In this document: positions 11,154 through 22,879 of the stretch, piece after piece
Position numbering within the stretch: position 1 is the stretch's first letter
Layout of the letters: every line of letters starts with the position of its first letter
Assembly: GCA_960531495.1 (NCBI GenBank)
Contig: OY482851.1
Coordinates: 26,026,533 to 26,090,532 of the forward strand
Length of the DNA stretch: 64,000 nucleotides
Direction: 5' to 3'
Source: Zeus faber
Taxonomy: Eukaryota > Chordata > Actinopteri > Zeiformes > Zeidae
The notes under the pieces: generated by a model
Databases searched by the model: none
What the model was told of the DNA's origin: nothing
The model's input: the letters and a program-made list of their open reading frames with translations, nothing else
Made by a program: the position numbers and the translations under genes

Positions 11154-14100
11154 GACATTTCAGTGTCACAGCAGCTTGCATCAAAATAGGCAATTATATT
11201 AATAACAATAACATAATAACAACACAAATTGAAAAAAGAAAATGGCCACATGAAATAAACCTGAAGATCACCTGAAAGAATTGGTAATATGCAGTAAAGC
11301 TTAGGATTAACGCGAAGATAGAAGATATGGAATGTACAATAAATAAACCTAAATATAAACCTAAGATAAACAATAAAACAAAACATTGGCTATTACAATA
11401 ACCTACTGATAGACAAGTGTAAACCTAGAATAAACAAAAGTAATTAAATAAGCCTGGCAAACAACAATAAGCAAGAAGAACCGCCAATTTACACCGCAAT
11501 ATATACTTAGAATTAAGTAGAAGAAAATATACAATAACCTAACCATAACCAATAAAATCAACTTAACAATAAGCCAGAATAAATAAGCTGAATGAACAAT
11601 GAATAACAGAAAACCAGCAAATATACAATAACCCTAAGGATCACCAATAAATAGCAATGAACAATCAATCTGGTAATATACAATAAACTATATACAGTAG
11701 CCAATTCGACAACATTTCATATGTGGGTTTTGGATCATCAAAATTGAAATAAAATAGATTAAGATACATTCACATTTCTACTGCAAACACCATTTTTCCC
11801 TATCAACCAATGTGTCATATTTTTTTATTTTCCTTTTCTTCTCATGGCCCTCCTGTGCCATCTCCGGACGTTACCTTGACCACCATCGCGGCGTATGTGG
11901 CGTCGGCCCTCCAGGCCTGGGGCGTGGCCCAGCCCACCAAGGGGTCGGCCTCGTCGTTGTAGATTGGGTGGCTGCGGAACGGCGGGAAACGCTCCTGGAT
12001 CTCCTGCACCGTCTGGATCTCCTGCTGCAGGATGGGCAGCGACGAGCCGCCTCCCTGGAGTCAAGGAAAAACATTAGCATTTCACATTTCAGAATATTAT
12101 CCAATATTTAATATCGGATAATAACATTATAATAATAATGTTATATATATTATGATATTTCTGAATTTTAACCTGCCAAACCACATAATTATATAATTAT
12201 TGGTGGCAAATTCTCATGATTATTGGCTTCCCGATACAAATTACACACCAGGCGGATCAATTGATTCACATCGATCGTTTTCCCCTCAATTCAGATTATT
12301 AATGCTTTACACATGCACTTTATGAATGATACAAGTGAAGAAAAAACAAGGATCAACCTAAATCCTTTCTACAGTTTCTCTACAGTGTCTTTGGTGTCTT
12401 TTGCGTTGTTTGCCACATCACACACACAAACACACTTGCCATGTGCAGTATTCATTAATTCAATTATTCATTTTAATTCAACTAATTAATTACTTTACTT
12501 AAATTCATTATAGTTAATGACTAATTTCATATAAAGTAACAAAGTGAATTCTCACATTTCCTCCTGGACGAAAAAATAATAATATTCTGCTGACACCAAA
12601 TTTGTAATTATGTATAACTCGTTTGCACAAATACAAACTGGTAAACCTGAAAATGGTCGACAGCGAAGCACCCAGCTACTTCCTAGTAGCAGTGATCGCC
12701 CATCCTACCTTCTTGTGCAGGGCGATGTAGTCCAGCCGGACGCCCGTCTCCCCCGTGAAGTAGTTGGTTCCGTTGTGGCAGTGCTGCAGCAGGGCCCAGC
12801 AGTACGGCGAGTGCGGGGGGGAGTGGCATGAGTCCCCTGGGCCCCCGAACCTCAGGGCCCCGCTGGCCGCCCGCAGGCCCTCTGAGCAGGCGTCATAATA
12901 GTTCAGGAACCCTGGAGGGAAAATGTAGAAGATTGTATTGAGGTTTAAGATGATACTTTTTTCACTAGAACAACAAAATTATATAGAGATAAAATACATC
13001 ATTGGGACTATTATGGCAAAGCTCTGGGTTGATAGTACCTTGAATGGACACGGTGACATTGTCAAAATCGTGGTTGTTGGGTTCATTCCATGTTTCAAAG
13101 TTCCACTGAGAGACGACGCCCAAACCATACTTGTCTGCAGAGAAGGTAAATGGCAGATGAAAATGGCAAATGTTTGAATTTTTTAAATAATTTTACATAT
13201 ACAACATTCTGTATATTTTTATATATCTGACTATTTCTATTTTTGTGGCTATTTGTATATAATTGACAATTTGTATTTCGTTTTTTCCTTTACACTTTCT
13301 ATTACATATTATTATTAGTCAAAATGTTTTCAGACTTAAGCTTTTTTATGCTAATGGTGTAACGTGGTGTAGTGTAACATACCCAATTTCTAGTATATGA
13401 AAATATGTAAAATTAATTCCGTCAACGCATTTTTTTGGATTCCCGATTTGACAAATGTGGAAAAAAAAAATCATTAAATGAAGACCTAATCTACTTTCAG
13501 TTAAACCAATCTCAATTGAAAGGATGAACAATCCACGGTTAACTCACCAATGTACCTCCTGGCGATGAGGTAGATCAGCCTCCTCCACTCCACCACCTGT
13601 CCCTTGTCCTCAAAGTCCGTAAAGTAGTTGGAGATGCTGCCCATCAGCTCAAAACCTTACAGCGGGCCACATATATGACAGTAATAGACGAAAATAAATA
13701 ATACAAAATAAACAAGGATGCACAGGAAAATAGCAGGAGGATGTGATACCTGGTGTCAGGCCATTGTTCCACAGAAGCTCTATCAGCTGATCCAGATGGG
13801 TGAAGTTGTACCGAGGTCCTCCTTCCACATCTCTAGAATAATCAACAAATGTGCAAAAGAATTTGACAGATGAACATCTTGAGGCATCTTTTGTCAAAAT
13901 GTTGCATGAGGATAATGCTTTAAAATTACATTAAACCATTTTGAATTTTCACTATTTCCCATTGCATTCAACAGCAGTCTAAATGCATTGTGTGAGACTT
14001 AAATGTTTGTGGTCCATATTAGTTTTGCACTGTCCCTAATACAATGACTCTTACTTTTATTGTGATTTACACCTTCTGTGTAAAAAAAGTCAAAAATTAA

Positions 14101-17100
14101 AATTTGTATTAAGTAAAAATATAATTAATATAATGAAAAAATATTATAAAAAATATAAATATAATTAACACATACATTGATGAATTATTATTATTTAATA
14201 TTTATAGAATTAGTAAAAAGTGAAACTTTTCCTAGATTTCTGTCGCCGCACTTACTGCGCTGTGACCAGCTCCAGCATCCAGTGGATCCGGACCTGCTGG
14301 ATCCCCTTGTGGGGCACCGAGCCCACGTAGGCCAGGTTTAGCTCCTGGTCCTGGCTCAGGTCAAAGCGGTGGGCCTCCGTGTGGGGCAGCGGGGGGCTAG
14401 AGACACAGAGACAGAGAGAGACCGAGAGAGACAGAGAGAATCAGAGAGAGTCAGACATTGTTATCTGTGGGGATCTCAATGCCAGGACAGGTGGAAACAT
14501 CCCCTCTCGGATATGCCCCCCCCAAACACACCTATGACAAAGCAACAAACAAACATGGATGACAGCTCCTTCACCTCTGTCGTTCGCTGGGCCTGTGCAT
14601 AGTCAATGGTAGACTTTGATGGGACTCTTACAGTAGGTACACCTACGGCTCATCTCTGGATAGCAGTACAGTAGATTACTTCCTCACTGACCTCAGCCCA
14701 GTGTCTCTCAGAGCATTCACCGTCAGCCCACTAACACCCCTGTGCGAGCACAGCAAAACCAAAGTCTACCTAAGTAGATCAACATGCAACCATGTTTGAA
14801 AAAGCTACAAATGGAAGGAAGGTAGCTTGGAAATCTACCAAAACGCTATTAGGCAAACACAAGTCCAGTCACTCCTAGACCGGTTTCTGGAAACAACCCC
14901 TTCAATACAACAGTGAAGATGTAAATAGGGCACGAGAAAAAAATCAATGATATATTTGACATTTCAGCCTCCTTATCAAACATAAAAGGCATCAAATAGA
15001 AACCCCAACAAAAATAACAACAAAGTCAAATTGTTTGACAATGAATGCAAAAAACTCAGAAAGCCATTAAGGAACCTATCTAACCAAAAAACATAGAGAC
15101 CCAGACAACCAGAACATACATCTTCACTACAGTGAAACATTAAAACAGTATAAAAACACAATAAGGACAAAAAGAGACCAACACGTTAGAAAGCAGTTAC
15201 ATGTTATTGAAGAATCCATAGATAAAGTACCTTTATCTTTATCTTTTATAAACAAACCACTTCTGGGACAATTCGAACCTTATAAATAAACAAAATCATG
15301 AGGACCTAAACATCCAAGATGGAGGTGTATGGGTAAACCACTTCTCCAATCTATTTGGTCAAATAGAGAGGAATAAACAGCAACAACACATACAAGAAGA
15401 ACTACAACGTTAAGAGTCAACCATAAAAGACTATCAGAAACCACTCGACTCCCCAATTACACTAAAACAAATACAGAACAAAATAAAATCATTGGAAACC
15501 AAGAAGGCCTGTGGTATTGATTGCGTCCCAAATTAAATGATCAAATTCACAGACCTCAGCTCTGGGATCTTCTCCAATATTTGGAACCAAGGATTGATAA
15601 CACCACTACACAAAAGCGAAGACAAATATGACCCCGATAACTACCGTGGCATCTGCGTCAACAGCAACCTCGGGAAAATCCTCTGTATGATCATGAACCA
15701 GAGACTGCTACAACTCCTGACTGAAAATAATGTCCTGAGCAAATCCCAAATTGGCTTCTTACAAAATAATCGCACAACAAATCATATGTTCACCCTCAGC
15801 ACCCTAATGGACAACCAATGAAAAAAAAAACAAAAGCAAAATATTCTCCTTCTTTGTTGACTTATAAAAAAACCCCAAAAGATTCTATCTGGCATGAGGG
15901 ACTGCTGTATAAACTTTTGGAAAGTGGTGTCGGGGGGAAAAACCTACGATGTCATAAACTCCATGTACACAAACAACAAGTGCGCAGCGCACTTTCCCCA
16001 GACTTCTTTCCCCAAAGCCGGGGGGTCAGACAAGGAGGTAGCTTGAGCTCAACCCTCTTCAACATTTACATCAATGAACTGGCGAGGGCATTAGAGTGGG
16101 CTGCAGTGCCTGGCATCAGCCTAGCAGATACAGAAGTCAAATGCCTACTGTTTGCAGATGATCTGGTGGTCCTGTCCTCGACCAAAGAAGGGTTACAACA
16201 GCAGCTTGATCTTCTGCACCAATTCTCCCAGACTTGGGCCCTGACAGTCAATCTGACCAAAACAAAAATCATGATATTCCAAAAAAGGGCCAACGTCCAA
16301 AACCACACACTTCATTTCTTTCTAGATACTGATGCTGTAGAACATATAAAAAACTATACCTACCTGGGCCTGAACATCAGTACCAACTAACTAACTTCAA
16401 CAAGCAGTGAACAACCTGAGAGACAAGGTCAGAAGGGCTTTCTACTCCATCAAAAGGAACATCAAATTGGACATTCCAACTCAAATCTGGCTTCAAATAT
16501 TAGACTCGGTAATGGAACCCATTTCACTATATGGTTACGAGGTCTAGTGTCCACTCGCCAACCAAGACAAAATGGGAAGGAACACCAAATTGAGATGCTG
16601 CATGCAGAATTCTGCAAATCCATTCTCTGAGTACAAGGAAAAACCCCAAATAATGCATGCAGAGCACAATTAGGATGATACCAATTAATTATAAAAATTC
16701 AAAACAGATAATTTAAATTTCATTGTCACCTAAAAGAAAGGGACCCTGACACACTCCATAACAAAGCCCTAACCTACAGAGAGACAGTAGGGAGGAGCCC
16801 CCCTCAGCCAGCTCTTTTCACAAACACAAGCCCACAGACAGAAACCCCCATTAGACTAAACCAAATTATAAGAAAACAAAAACAAAACTATTTTACACAG
16901 TGCGAAGAATCCGCAAAAAGTCCACCGTGGCATCGAGGGCAACGAGACACTCTCTACCGCCGCCAGCCTCATCTCCACAGCAGCCAGACTATCCATCGTC
17001 TGCCCGGGCCTCTGCTCCTAAGCCGGTTGGTGGCTCCGACCTCCGTTGCGGACCCCAGTGTTTCCAATGCCGCGGAGCACCGCCTTGGCTCCCGCAGCTG

Positions 17101-20100
17101 GATCTCTGCCTGTCGGGCTGCCCTGCGGCCACTGATTTGGACCACCTGCCTGCGCCGTCACTGGGAGGGCGGTGCTCTCCTGACTCAGCTGCCACTGCTG
17201 TCCCTCGGAACTCCTCTGCTGCCAGACCTACATGCATGCTCATGGAGGTCTGGCGGTTCGTCATTTCATTCCACTGACTGAGACCTGGCTGGACAGAAAT
17301 GGCACAGTCGCACTCATTGAGACAGCACCTCCTAATTTCAAATTCATCCAAACCACTAGACCTGATAAGAGAGGCGGTGGAATAGCTGCTGTCTTCTCTG
17401 ATATCTATAGCTGCAAGGAAATCCCCCTTGGAGAATTCACATTTTTTGAACACCTTTCTATATCTATAAACTGCAGTGCTCCAATTTTAATCATCACTGT
17501 CTATCGGCCACCAAAATCCAAATGTGGCTTTCTTGATGAATTCCCTGAGCTACTGTCCAAGGTCTCCACTGATTATGATTGCGTAATTATCTCAGGTTAT
17601 TTTAATATTCATGTTGACAATCAAACAGACCCAGATGCACATATTATAAGCCTATTGAAGGCATTTGACCTGACTCAGCATGTGTTTGGACCCACCCACA
17701 ATAAAGGGCATACTCTGGACTTAGTCATATCAAAAGGACTTAATATCACTGTACCCTGTGTCATAGATCTTGCTGTTTCAGATCACTGTTGCACATTCTT
17801 TGACGTGTCTGCTTTTCCTGTACAACAGAGGGGTACCCGAACAATTAAAAAACATATCATTAACAATAATACCATTGAAACCTTGTAAATGAGTTACCGC
17901 TGTTCATGGCATCATCAACTGAGGATCCTGTGAGCAACTTCAACTCAAAAATACAAAAGATCATGGATAACTTCGCACCTGTTAAAACTAAAAACATTGA
18001 AAACAAAAAGCCCACTGGAGAATTGGAGCGGTTGTTAGACAGCTTAAGAGACTGTCGCCAGGCAGAACCAAAGGGGAGAAAGACAAAACTTCAGGTTCAC
18101 CATGAAATTTACAGTACAACAAAGAAATTAAACAGGCCAGACAGTCTTTCTTCTCAAAAACCATTAATGAAAATATCAACAATAGTAAAGTGCTCTTCTC
18201 CACTGTTGATCGACTTATTAATCCACCATCTACAGCGCCGTCAGAGATGCTCTCAACTGAAAAATGTGGAGAGTTCACTACATTTTTCAATAACAAATGT
18301 ACAGCTATCAGACAGAATATTCCTGCCTCAGCATCCAGAAATGAACCTTTCCTCCAGTTCTCCAGTAATATGACTGCTGCCATGTCTCCCTTTAGACAAA
18401 AAAAACTGGACGATATTGGTGATCAGCTCAGGCCCGCAACGCGCTGCTTGGACCCTCTCCCTACCACATTTTTTGAAACTGTTTCTAAATGCCGAGCACG
18501 AGGTATTAGGAATTTTAAACGGCTCTCTTCAATCAGGTATATTTCCTGCAGCATTTAAAACAGCTGTCATTAAACCACTCCCGAAGAAGAGCAATCTTGA
18601 TACAACAGTTACTGCCAACTATAGGCCCACTTCCAACCTGCCATTCCTCAGCAAAATACTTGAAAAAACAGTTCACCTTCACCTTAACAACTATCTTACA
18701 TCAAACAGCCTTTAAGACACTTATAAATCTGGTTTTCGACCTCACCATAGCACAGAAACAACAGCACTTGTTGATGTTGTGAATGTTCTTCATGTAAACA
18801 CTGATTCGAAAAAACTATCTGTTCTTCTGCTCCTGTATATCAGTGTTGCCTTTGACACTGTTGACCATCATGTTTTATTAGCGTGAATAAAAAAATTGGG
18901 TTGGCCTATCTGGCCCGGTTCTAAACTGGTTCAGAACCTACTTACAGGACAGGCAGTTCTTTGCGTCCATTGGAGATTCTGTCTCGAACAAAGTGGAGAT
19001 TATATGTGGAGTGCCCCAAGGTTCGATTCTTGGACCATTACTGTTAAACCTCTATATGCTCCCACTTGCAAATATTATAAAGAAACACAAAACAAATTAA
19101 CATAATTATGCAGATGATTCACAACTGTACATATCCCTATCTCCTTATGACCTACACTCCCTCACTCAGTGAATTAATGATATGAATGCATGGATGTCAC
19201 AGAACTTTTTAGAACTGAATGAACATTGATCACTGTCTCTGGAGAGCAAGAATGAAGCCAGAAATCTGGGTGAAATCATAGACGCCAATCTAAATTTTAA
19301 GAGCTATATCAATCACATCACAAAATCAGCCTTCTACCATTTAAATTGATCAAAATGCGGCTGCAAGCATTCTCACTGGGACTAAAAAGTTTGAACACAT
19401 CAGAGCTGATCTTAGATCTCTGCAATGGCGCCCTGTTAAAACTAGAATTGATTTTAAGATTCTGCTACTTGTAGAAAAAGCTGTAAATGGCCTTGCACCT
19501 CAGTATGTAAAATAAATGCTCATTACAACTCTCAGGTCCACAGGCAGTGGTCTTTTAACCATCCCTCATACCAACTCTAAAGCAGGGGAGGCTGCCTTAT
19601 GTCCCAAGTAAATGGAACACCCTGCCTGAGGACCTGAGAGGGGCCCCCACACTACACTTTTAAAAGCACCGAGACGTCATTGTCAACCTGTAATTGATGC
19701 TCAAGGGCACCTGACAAGTTATTGAGACATTGACATTTTTTGTTGTGGTATACCCACCACTGTTGTTGGCTTTTGTCTCAATAAATTGTTTGAGATGAGG
19801 AAATCACCATTGCATGCTTCTACTTAAATGCCCTACTTTCACGATATAATATCACTGTAGCGTGAACTTTTTACATTTTCCATAAATTTCACCCGAAAGC
19901 CAAATATCCCTAACTTTTTGTGAGGAGTATATATACACTTTAAGTTATTTCTTACTGACTATTCTTGTATGTTTGCACATTTACATTTGTTTTTCTTGTT
20001 TGTTGTTTAATTTGACAGTTGTTTGGTAATGTAAACGACTGGAGAGCGAGAGAGAGAGACAGAGACAGATCAACAGGATTCTGATCTCGTGTGGAGTGGT

Positions 20101-20266
20101 CGTGTGATTCTTACCAAAAACCAGTGCTTCTCCAGAAATGCTTGAAGCCTCGAAGGGGCTTCTCCACGTCCACGCTGATGAGGCATGAGGAGGCGGCGGT
20201 GTGGGTGAGGTGTGCGATCCAGGCTAAAACACACAAGCCTCGGGCTGCTGCCCTGCGGCTGAGCAT
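4298..20266 (-). CDS. idua: Alpha-L-iduronidase (lysosomal glycoside hydrolase family 39)
   Basis: This complete minus-strand gene has 14 coding exons: 20115-20266, 14256-14396, 13750-13832, 13548-13655, 13039-13134, 12709-12911, 11875-12054, 10759-10975, 10076-10285, 7839-7960, 5656-5781, 5419-5495, 4520-4620 and 4298-4398. They total 1917 nt, or 638 aa plus stop (human IDUA has 653). Exons 2, 4-8 and 10-12 have exactly the human lengths as I recall them. The start chosen is the ATG of [10 protein letters not shown], which opens a signal peptide. The catalytic acid/base is Glu179 (WNEP) and the nucleophile is Glu296 (YNDEADP), matching human E182 and E299. [20 protein letters not shown] and QVNNTRPP are family landmarks. 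The enzyme removes terminal iduronate from dermatan and heparan sulfate in lysosomes, and its human deficiency causes mucopolysaccharidosis I. Intron 1 (5.7 kb) is filled by two LINEs. The exon 10 donor (GAG|gtctgg) is weak. Confidence 0.95.
4935..5345. repeat. Dispersed repeat shared with 31085-31470, in idua intron 12
   Basis: This stretch shares ACAGGGTTCATT, an AAGTATTTTTAAGCAC-like block, TATCTATTATTAAT, TCATGGTCATC-like sequence and a TCTGGAAAATG...ATATCACA block with a tnks intron at 31085-31470. It ends in GTCGTGACCCCAAGGTTGAGAAT, a phrase typical of the ends of hAT-type fish elements. There is no coding potential. The interval 4621-4934 to its left holds nothing else I can recognise. 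Confidence 0.45.
5838..7408 (+). mobile_element. Tc1/mariner-like transposon fossil, internally deleted, split by a hAT insertion
   Basis: The left end reads TATACACCAATCAGCCACAA, the terminal repeat of a very common teleost Tc1-like family. The body runs antisense through the transposase region (CGTCGAGGCATGGACTCCAC, TTGCGAGGTGGGGCCCCCAT). Near 6080 it jumps from the ATGCTTGACGGGACT region to CCACCCACATGATGTAG, an internal deletion of a few hundred bases relative to family members I remember. It is interrupted at 6216-7058 by a hAT element, then resumes (GCATGGGCACTCTGACCGG) to about 7408, where the right terminal repeat is missing. The transposase is long dead. A fuller copy lies at 23434-24612 in the opposite orientation. 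It occupies idua intron 10. Confidence 0.85.
6216..7058. mobile_element. Non-autonomous hAT element nested in the Tc1 fossil
   Basis: The insert starts TAGGCTTGGGCTGAT and ends AAAGCCTA, giving short inverted termini (TAGGCTT). It is flanked by near-identical 8-bp duplications, GTCAGCAT at 6208-6215 and GTAAGCAT at 7059-7066, the hallmark of hAT insertion. The host Tc1 sequence is continuous across the insert. The body contains a purine-rich GAGAGGGAGGGAGGGA stretch, a poly-T run at about 6906-6938 and no transposase frame, so it depended on an enzyme made elsewhere. Confidence 0.8.
8045..9330 (+). pseudogene. Helitron Rep-helicase fossil (Pif1-type helicase part)
   Basis: Broken plus-strand frames spell a Helitron helicase. 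A C-terminal Rep-linker-like part occurs first (8060-8500: [33 protein letters not shown]). The Walker A motif ARGGTGKT follows at 8564-8587, with [12 protein letters not shown] and a CPLILID-like stretch after it. [21 protein letters not shown] region at about 8857-8915 corresponds to the GGDFRQILPV motif, and [17 protein letters not shown] corresponds to the Pif1 middle region. The C-terminal motif [14 protein letters not shown] lies at about 9195-9236. Several in-frame stops and shifts interrupt it, so it is inactive. Helitrons transpose by rolling-circle replication. The ends (TC...CTAG with hairpin) were not located with confidence. It sits in idua intron 9. Confidence 0.85.
9783..9916. 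repeat. Short minisatellite (higher-order GTATGCATCAA repeat)
   Basis: About two copies of a roughly 60-bp unit are each built from sub-repeats of the form ATAGTATGCATCAA and AATAATATTCATGAACCA. The related words alternate in fixed order, and the spelling varies by single bases (ATGCATCA to ATGCGTCA). In one frame it reads as a repetitive MHQI-like peptide, which is a by-product of the repeat. It lies in idua intron 9 next to the Helitron fossil. Confidence 0.75.
10286..10758. other. idua intron 8, AT-rich, no recognised feature
   Basis: This is intronic DNA between exons 9 and 8 of idua. It is strongly AT-rich with TTATTATTATT-type low complexity near 10560-10600. I see no coding frame, repeat ends or RNA gene. 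Confidence 0.6.
11062..11152. repeat. (GATA)n microsatellite
   Basis: An uninterrupted GATA tetranucleotide array of about 22 units lies in idua intron 7. The rest of the intron (11153-11874) is A-rich, with ACAATAA and AATAAAC words recurring loosely, and holds no recognised gene. The array would be highly polymorphic and suited to genotyping. Confidence 0.97.
12055..12708. other. idua intron 6, no recognised feature
   Basis: This intronic sequence lies between exons 7 and 6. A TGATTCACATCGATCG stretch near 12260 resembles decayed ends of hAT-type elements, but no paired terminus or target duplication is visible. No coding frame is supported. Confidence 0.5.
13135..13547. other. idua intron 4, no recognised feature
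   Basis: AT-rich intronic DNA between exons 5 and 4. No repeat ends, RNA gene or coding frame can be supported. Confidence 0.6.
13833..14255. other. idua intron 2, no recognised feature
   Basis: AT-rich intronic DNA between exons 3 and 2, with AATATAATTA-type low complexity near 14110-14210. Nothing else can be supported. Confidence 0.6.
14455..16885 (+). mobile_element. LINE fossil with APE endonuclease remnant and reverse transcriptase (idua intron 1)
   Basis: The element is 5'-truncated and opens with an AP-endonuclease word ([11 protein letters not shown]-like, about 14457-14490). The reverse transcriptase runs from about 15390 to 16400: [88 protein letters not shown], the catalytic [12 protein letters not shown] and YTYLGLNIS. 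Decayed 3' coding sequence follows to about 16800. Stops and shifts break the frame in at least five places. It belongs to a family common in teleosts whose clade I cannot fix from memory. It abuts a second LINE in the same orientation. A GA-rich tract (14398-14455) precedes it, just beside the exon 2 acceptor. Confidence 0.85.
16890..19800 (+). mobile_element. L2/CR1-type LINE fossil (idua intron 1)
   Basis: A proline-rich 5' segment (about 16900-17270) is followed by an APE-type endonuclease (17290-17860: [76 protein letters not shown]). The reverse transcriptase is in pieces: [30 protein letters not shown] at about 18610-18670, LDT-like VAFDTVDHH at about 18845, [12 protein letters not shown] at about 19010, and [13 protein letters not shown] at about 19105. 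The domain order and spelling are those of teleost L2 elements. Many stops and frameshifts show it is inactive. The 3' end is near AATAAATTGTTTGAGATGAG at about 19780-19798. Confidence 0.88.
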
Positions 20267-20299
20267 GGGCCCAGTCAACAGAACCAAACACACAGAGCA

Positions 20300-20560
20300 G
20301 CGCTGCCTTAAAACGATAATTATACACTTAGTTATTATTATTTATACAGTTACGACTGTTATTATTATTATTTTTATTGTTGAGGATGAGTAATAATCAT
20401 AATAATAATAATAACACAGGTGAAAGAGCAGAAAAGAGCGTAAAAGTTCCTCTGAGTGAAATAGTGGAGGGCAGCGGTTCGTGACGTCTAACACACGCGA
20501 CACGTTTGGGTTTGTTTATGCGGAAGCGGGCGCGTCTTTTTATTCGTTTGTTTTTTTTCT
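20300..20560 (-). promoter_or_regulatory. idua: Probable promoter region of idua
   Basis: This interval is immediately upstream of idua exon 1 on the minus strand. It contains a CRE-like TGACGTC at 20482-20488 and an ETS-type CGGAAG at 20521-20526 in a short CpG-containing patch (GCGGAAGCGGGCGCG). No TATA box is evident, which fits a housekeeping lysosomal gene. The transcription start was not determined, and the motif meaning is inference. Confidence 0.35.
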
Positions 20561-21265
20561 GTTTGATTCGGATTTTTTTTTTTTTTGTGTAGTTTTCGTT
20601 TAAAAAAAAAAAAAATCATGTTCGTGTGTTTTGTGTCGTTTTTTTTTTTTTTCCTTTTTTATTTTGTGAATTTTGAGAAGTTTTTATTTGACATGTTCGT
20701 GCCTTTTGAGTGGTTCGTAGTTTGTGTTTTTTGAGACGTTTTGGTTTTTAGTTTTCCCTTGTGTGTCTTTTGAGCAGTTTTTAGTTGTTATTGGGTGGTT
20801 TTTTTTCTGTCTTTTTGATGTTCTTTTTGTGTGTATTTTCTGTAGTTGCGCCAATAAAATTAAATAAAAGATCTGTACATATTTTTGCGCTTTTATGCCA
20901 CCAACCCTGCCGATAAATTGGGGTCTAGTAGTTACGTGGCTCTGGACACTCGTGAAGCTCAGCAAAAAATAATTACCGTCTATCATATCCCTCATTGTAC
21001 ATTCTTTTTGATTATAGATCATAGACAAAGACTAGGAAGCGAAGAACATATGTCAGCAAATCAAGGACGCGGAGGAAAGTGCACTTTGAATTTGTAAACA
21101 TATTTTTTTCATAGAATTTGGATGAAACATCCCATCACTTTGAAAGAAAGTCATTGTAATAACGATGTTATGTATGTCATTGTCCAGAAAGTAAAACATA
21201 CAAAAACAGCATGCATTCTTATCTAAAGCAGTTCAAAGTTCAGCTCATTTTGATCCGTTGCTTCT
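20561..21265. other. Intergenic T-rich low-complexity DNA
   Basis: The block at 20570-20850 is dominated by T runs and TTTTGTGT words. The remainder to 21265 has no convincing coding frame, repeat terminus or RNA gene. It separates idua from an unassigned proline-rich interval. Confidence 0.5.
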
Positions 21266-21269
21266 CGTT

Positions 21270-22855
21270 CCTTTTCAGGCTGCAGATGGCCTCCGGCCCT
21301 GGGCTCCACCAGTTCCTGTCCAGCAGTCTGCTGACCCTTGGCCTCTTGGTATTCAATGGCGGCAGAATATGGAAACTGGGTTTCCAGTGGGTGAGTGCAC
21401 TCTCTCAATATGATGGGAGGGGTGATTGCGATAGTATGAGTCATCGCGGGGCCTCTGTACGGGGCCGGGTTGAAGGGAGGGACCTATGGGCCGTAGAGCA
21501 TGAACATGGGGTTGGAGGCCTGGGCCTGGAGGGTGTTCTGGGCCGGAGGAAGCAGAGCGTAATAGGCAGGGGAGCACTAGGGGGTGGCGGCCGAGAGGCC
21601 CGTGGCCCGGATCCTGCTGGGGCACGCCCGGCTGGGAGCTCCCTGCCAGGAGCCGGGCGGCAGCACCATGGCTCCACCTCCATGCGGGACGGGGAAGGGG
21701 AACGGACGTAGGTTACTGTAGGTCACTCCTTGAATGGAAGAGTAAGTGGGCGGGCTGAGTGGAGTTCCCTGGAAGTGGGTGGGTGGGCCCATGACACCCC
21801 TGGGGGGGCTGCAGGTGAGGACGACGGGGTGGGTGAAGCAGAGGTGGGGGGCTAGGGCGGAGGACACGCTCAGGGAGGGCGTCGGTAACAGGAATGGCGT
21901 CAATGATCTTAGTAGGCGGGGGAACGGGGGCGTCTGACAGAAAGGGGACCACAGGGGGAATGGAGGCCACTGGGGGAACCGGGGGCCACCGGGAGAACGG
22001 GGGCTAATAGAGGAACGGCAGCCACATGAGGCAAGAAGGGCCAAGCAGCGTGTACTGGGGCCTTTTTATGGGCAGGGGCCAGTGTCAGAAGGCGTCTCAG
22101 GTGAGGAACCTGCAAACAAACAAACAAACACGTTTTACATAATTCAGTATCTCCCTACTTTTCAATAGCTTCATTCTAAGAATATCATTCCACGTTTCAA
22201 CGTTTCTATTTAGGCAATAATAATGACTTAAATTAAATAGTGAATAATTCTACTGCGCTGTAAAATTGATGATAAAATTAATTTGGCAGTTTTAGTCTAT
22301 TAGAGGCTACAATCAAAATAAATAAATAAATAAATAAAATATATTTAAAAAAAATTATATATATATAAATATATATATATAAAAATATAATAATAATAAT
22401 AATAATATATATGGTCATCACCTTTTCATCTTCTCTCTCATGGATGTCAACCTAGATTCAGAGATATATGTCATATGAAATGATATGCTGGTGCTGGTGA
22501 CAACCAGGCCCAGCACAAAGACGATTCATTTCATTTTGGTCACTCAGATATTTGTGAACAAAATTATAACAATAGATAATACAACCACATTTTAATATTT
22601 GAAAAATATTTGCATACATTTAAATAACACATATAATATGATACACAGATATATAATATTATTTCATAGAATATATTTTATTATTACGAATAAAATATTT
22701 GTCTGTCTTACCTGCAATGCCCATGAATCAGAATCAGCCCTCCTCACCTCAGGTAACTTCTTTTGTAGCTCAGGCTGAATTGGAGATGGTTCTGCAGCCG
22801 CTAACTTCTCTCCATATGTATTACATTCTGGTAACTCAATCCTCAATCCTCAGAA
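21270..22855 (-). pseudogene. Unassigned proline-rich, exon-like sequence (possible decayed gene)
   Basis: I do not recognise this protein. On the minus strand an exon-like piece (about 22710-22855) encodes LPECNTYGEKLAAAEPSP then QPELQKKLPEV and ends at a good donor (GCATTGCAG|gtaagac). A good acceptor (TTTGTTTGCAG|GTTCCTC, near 22110) opens a second, GC-rich, proline-rich piece running to about 21280. Protein-like words occur there in shifting frames: IPPVVPFLSDAPVPPPTKII, PPTYSSIQGVTYSNLRPFPF, QASNPMFMLYGP, VPPFNPAPYRGPAMTH and TQFPYSAAIEYQEAKG. Frame changes and a stop after MLYGP suggest decay or sequence error. A competing view is that 21284-21391 is a plus-strand exon, because it is flanked by a pyrimidine-rich ...TTTTCAG and a GTGAGTG. 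A disordered, Pro/Tyr-rich RNA-associated protein would fit the composition, but this is a guess. Confidence 0.3.
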
Positions 22856-22879
22856 GACCCCACATCTCGGGTTTTTTCC

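Noticed and set aside
11012-11386. 124-codon minus-strand frame with YLSI repeats
   Set aside because: Translation of the (GATA)n array and AT-rich flank.
14397-20114. A nested SLC26A1-like gene, which overlaps IDUA in mammals
   Set aside because: No sulfate-transporter or STAS-like sequence is visible on either strand. The intron is filled by LINEs.
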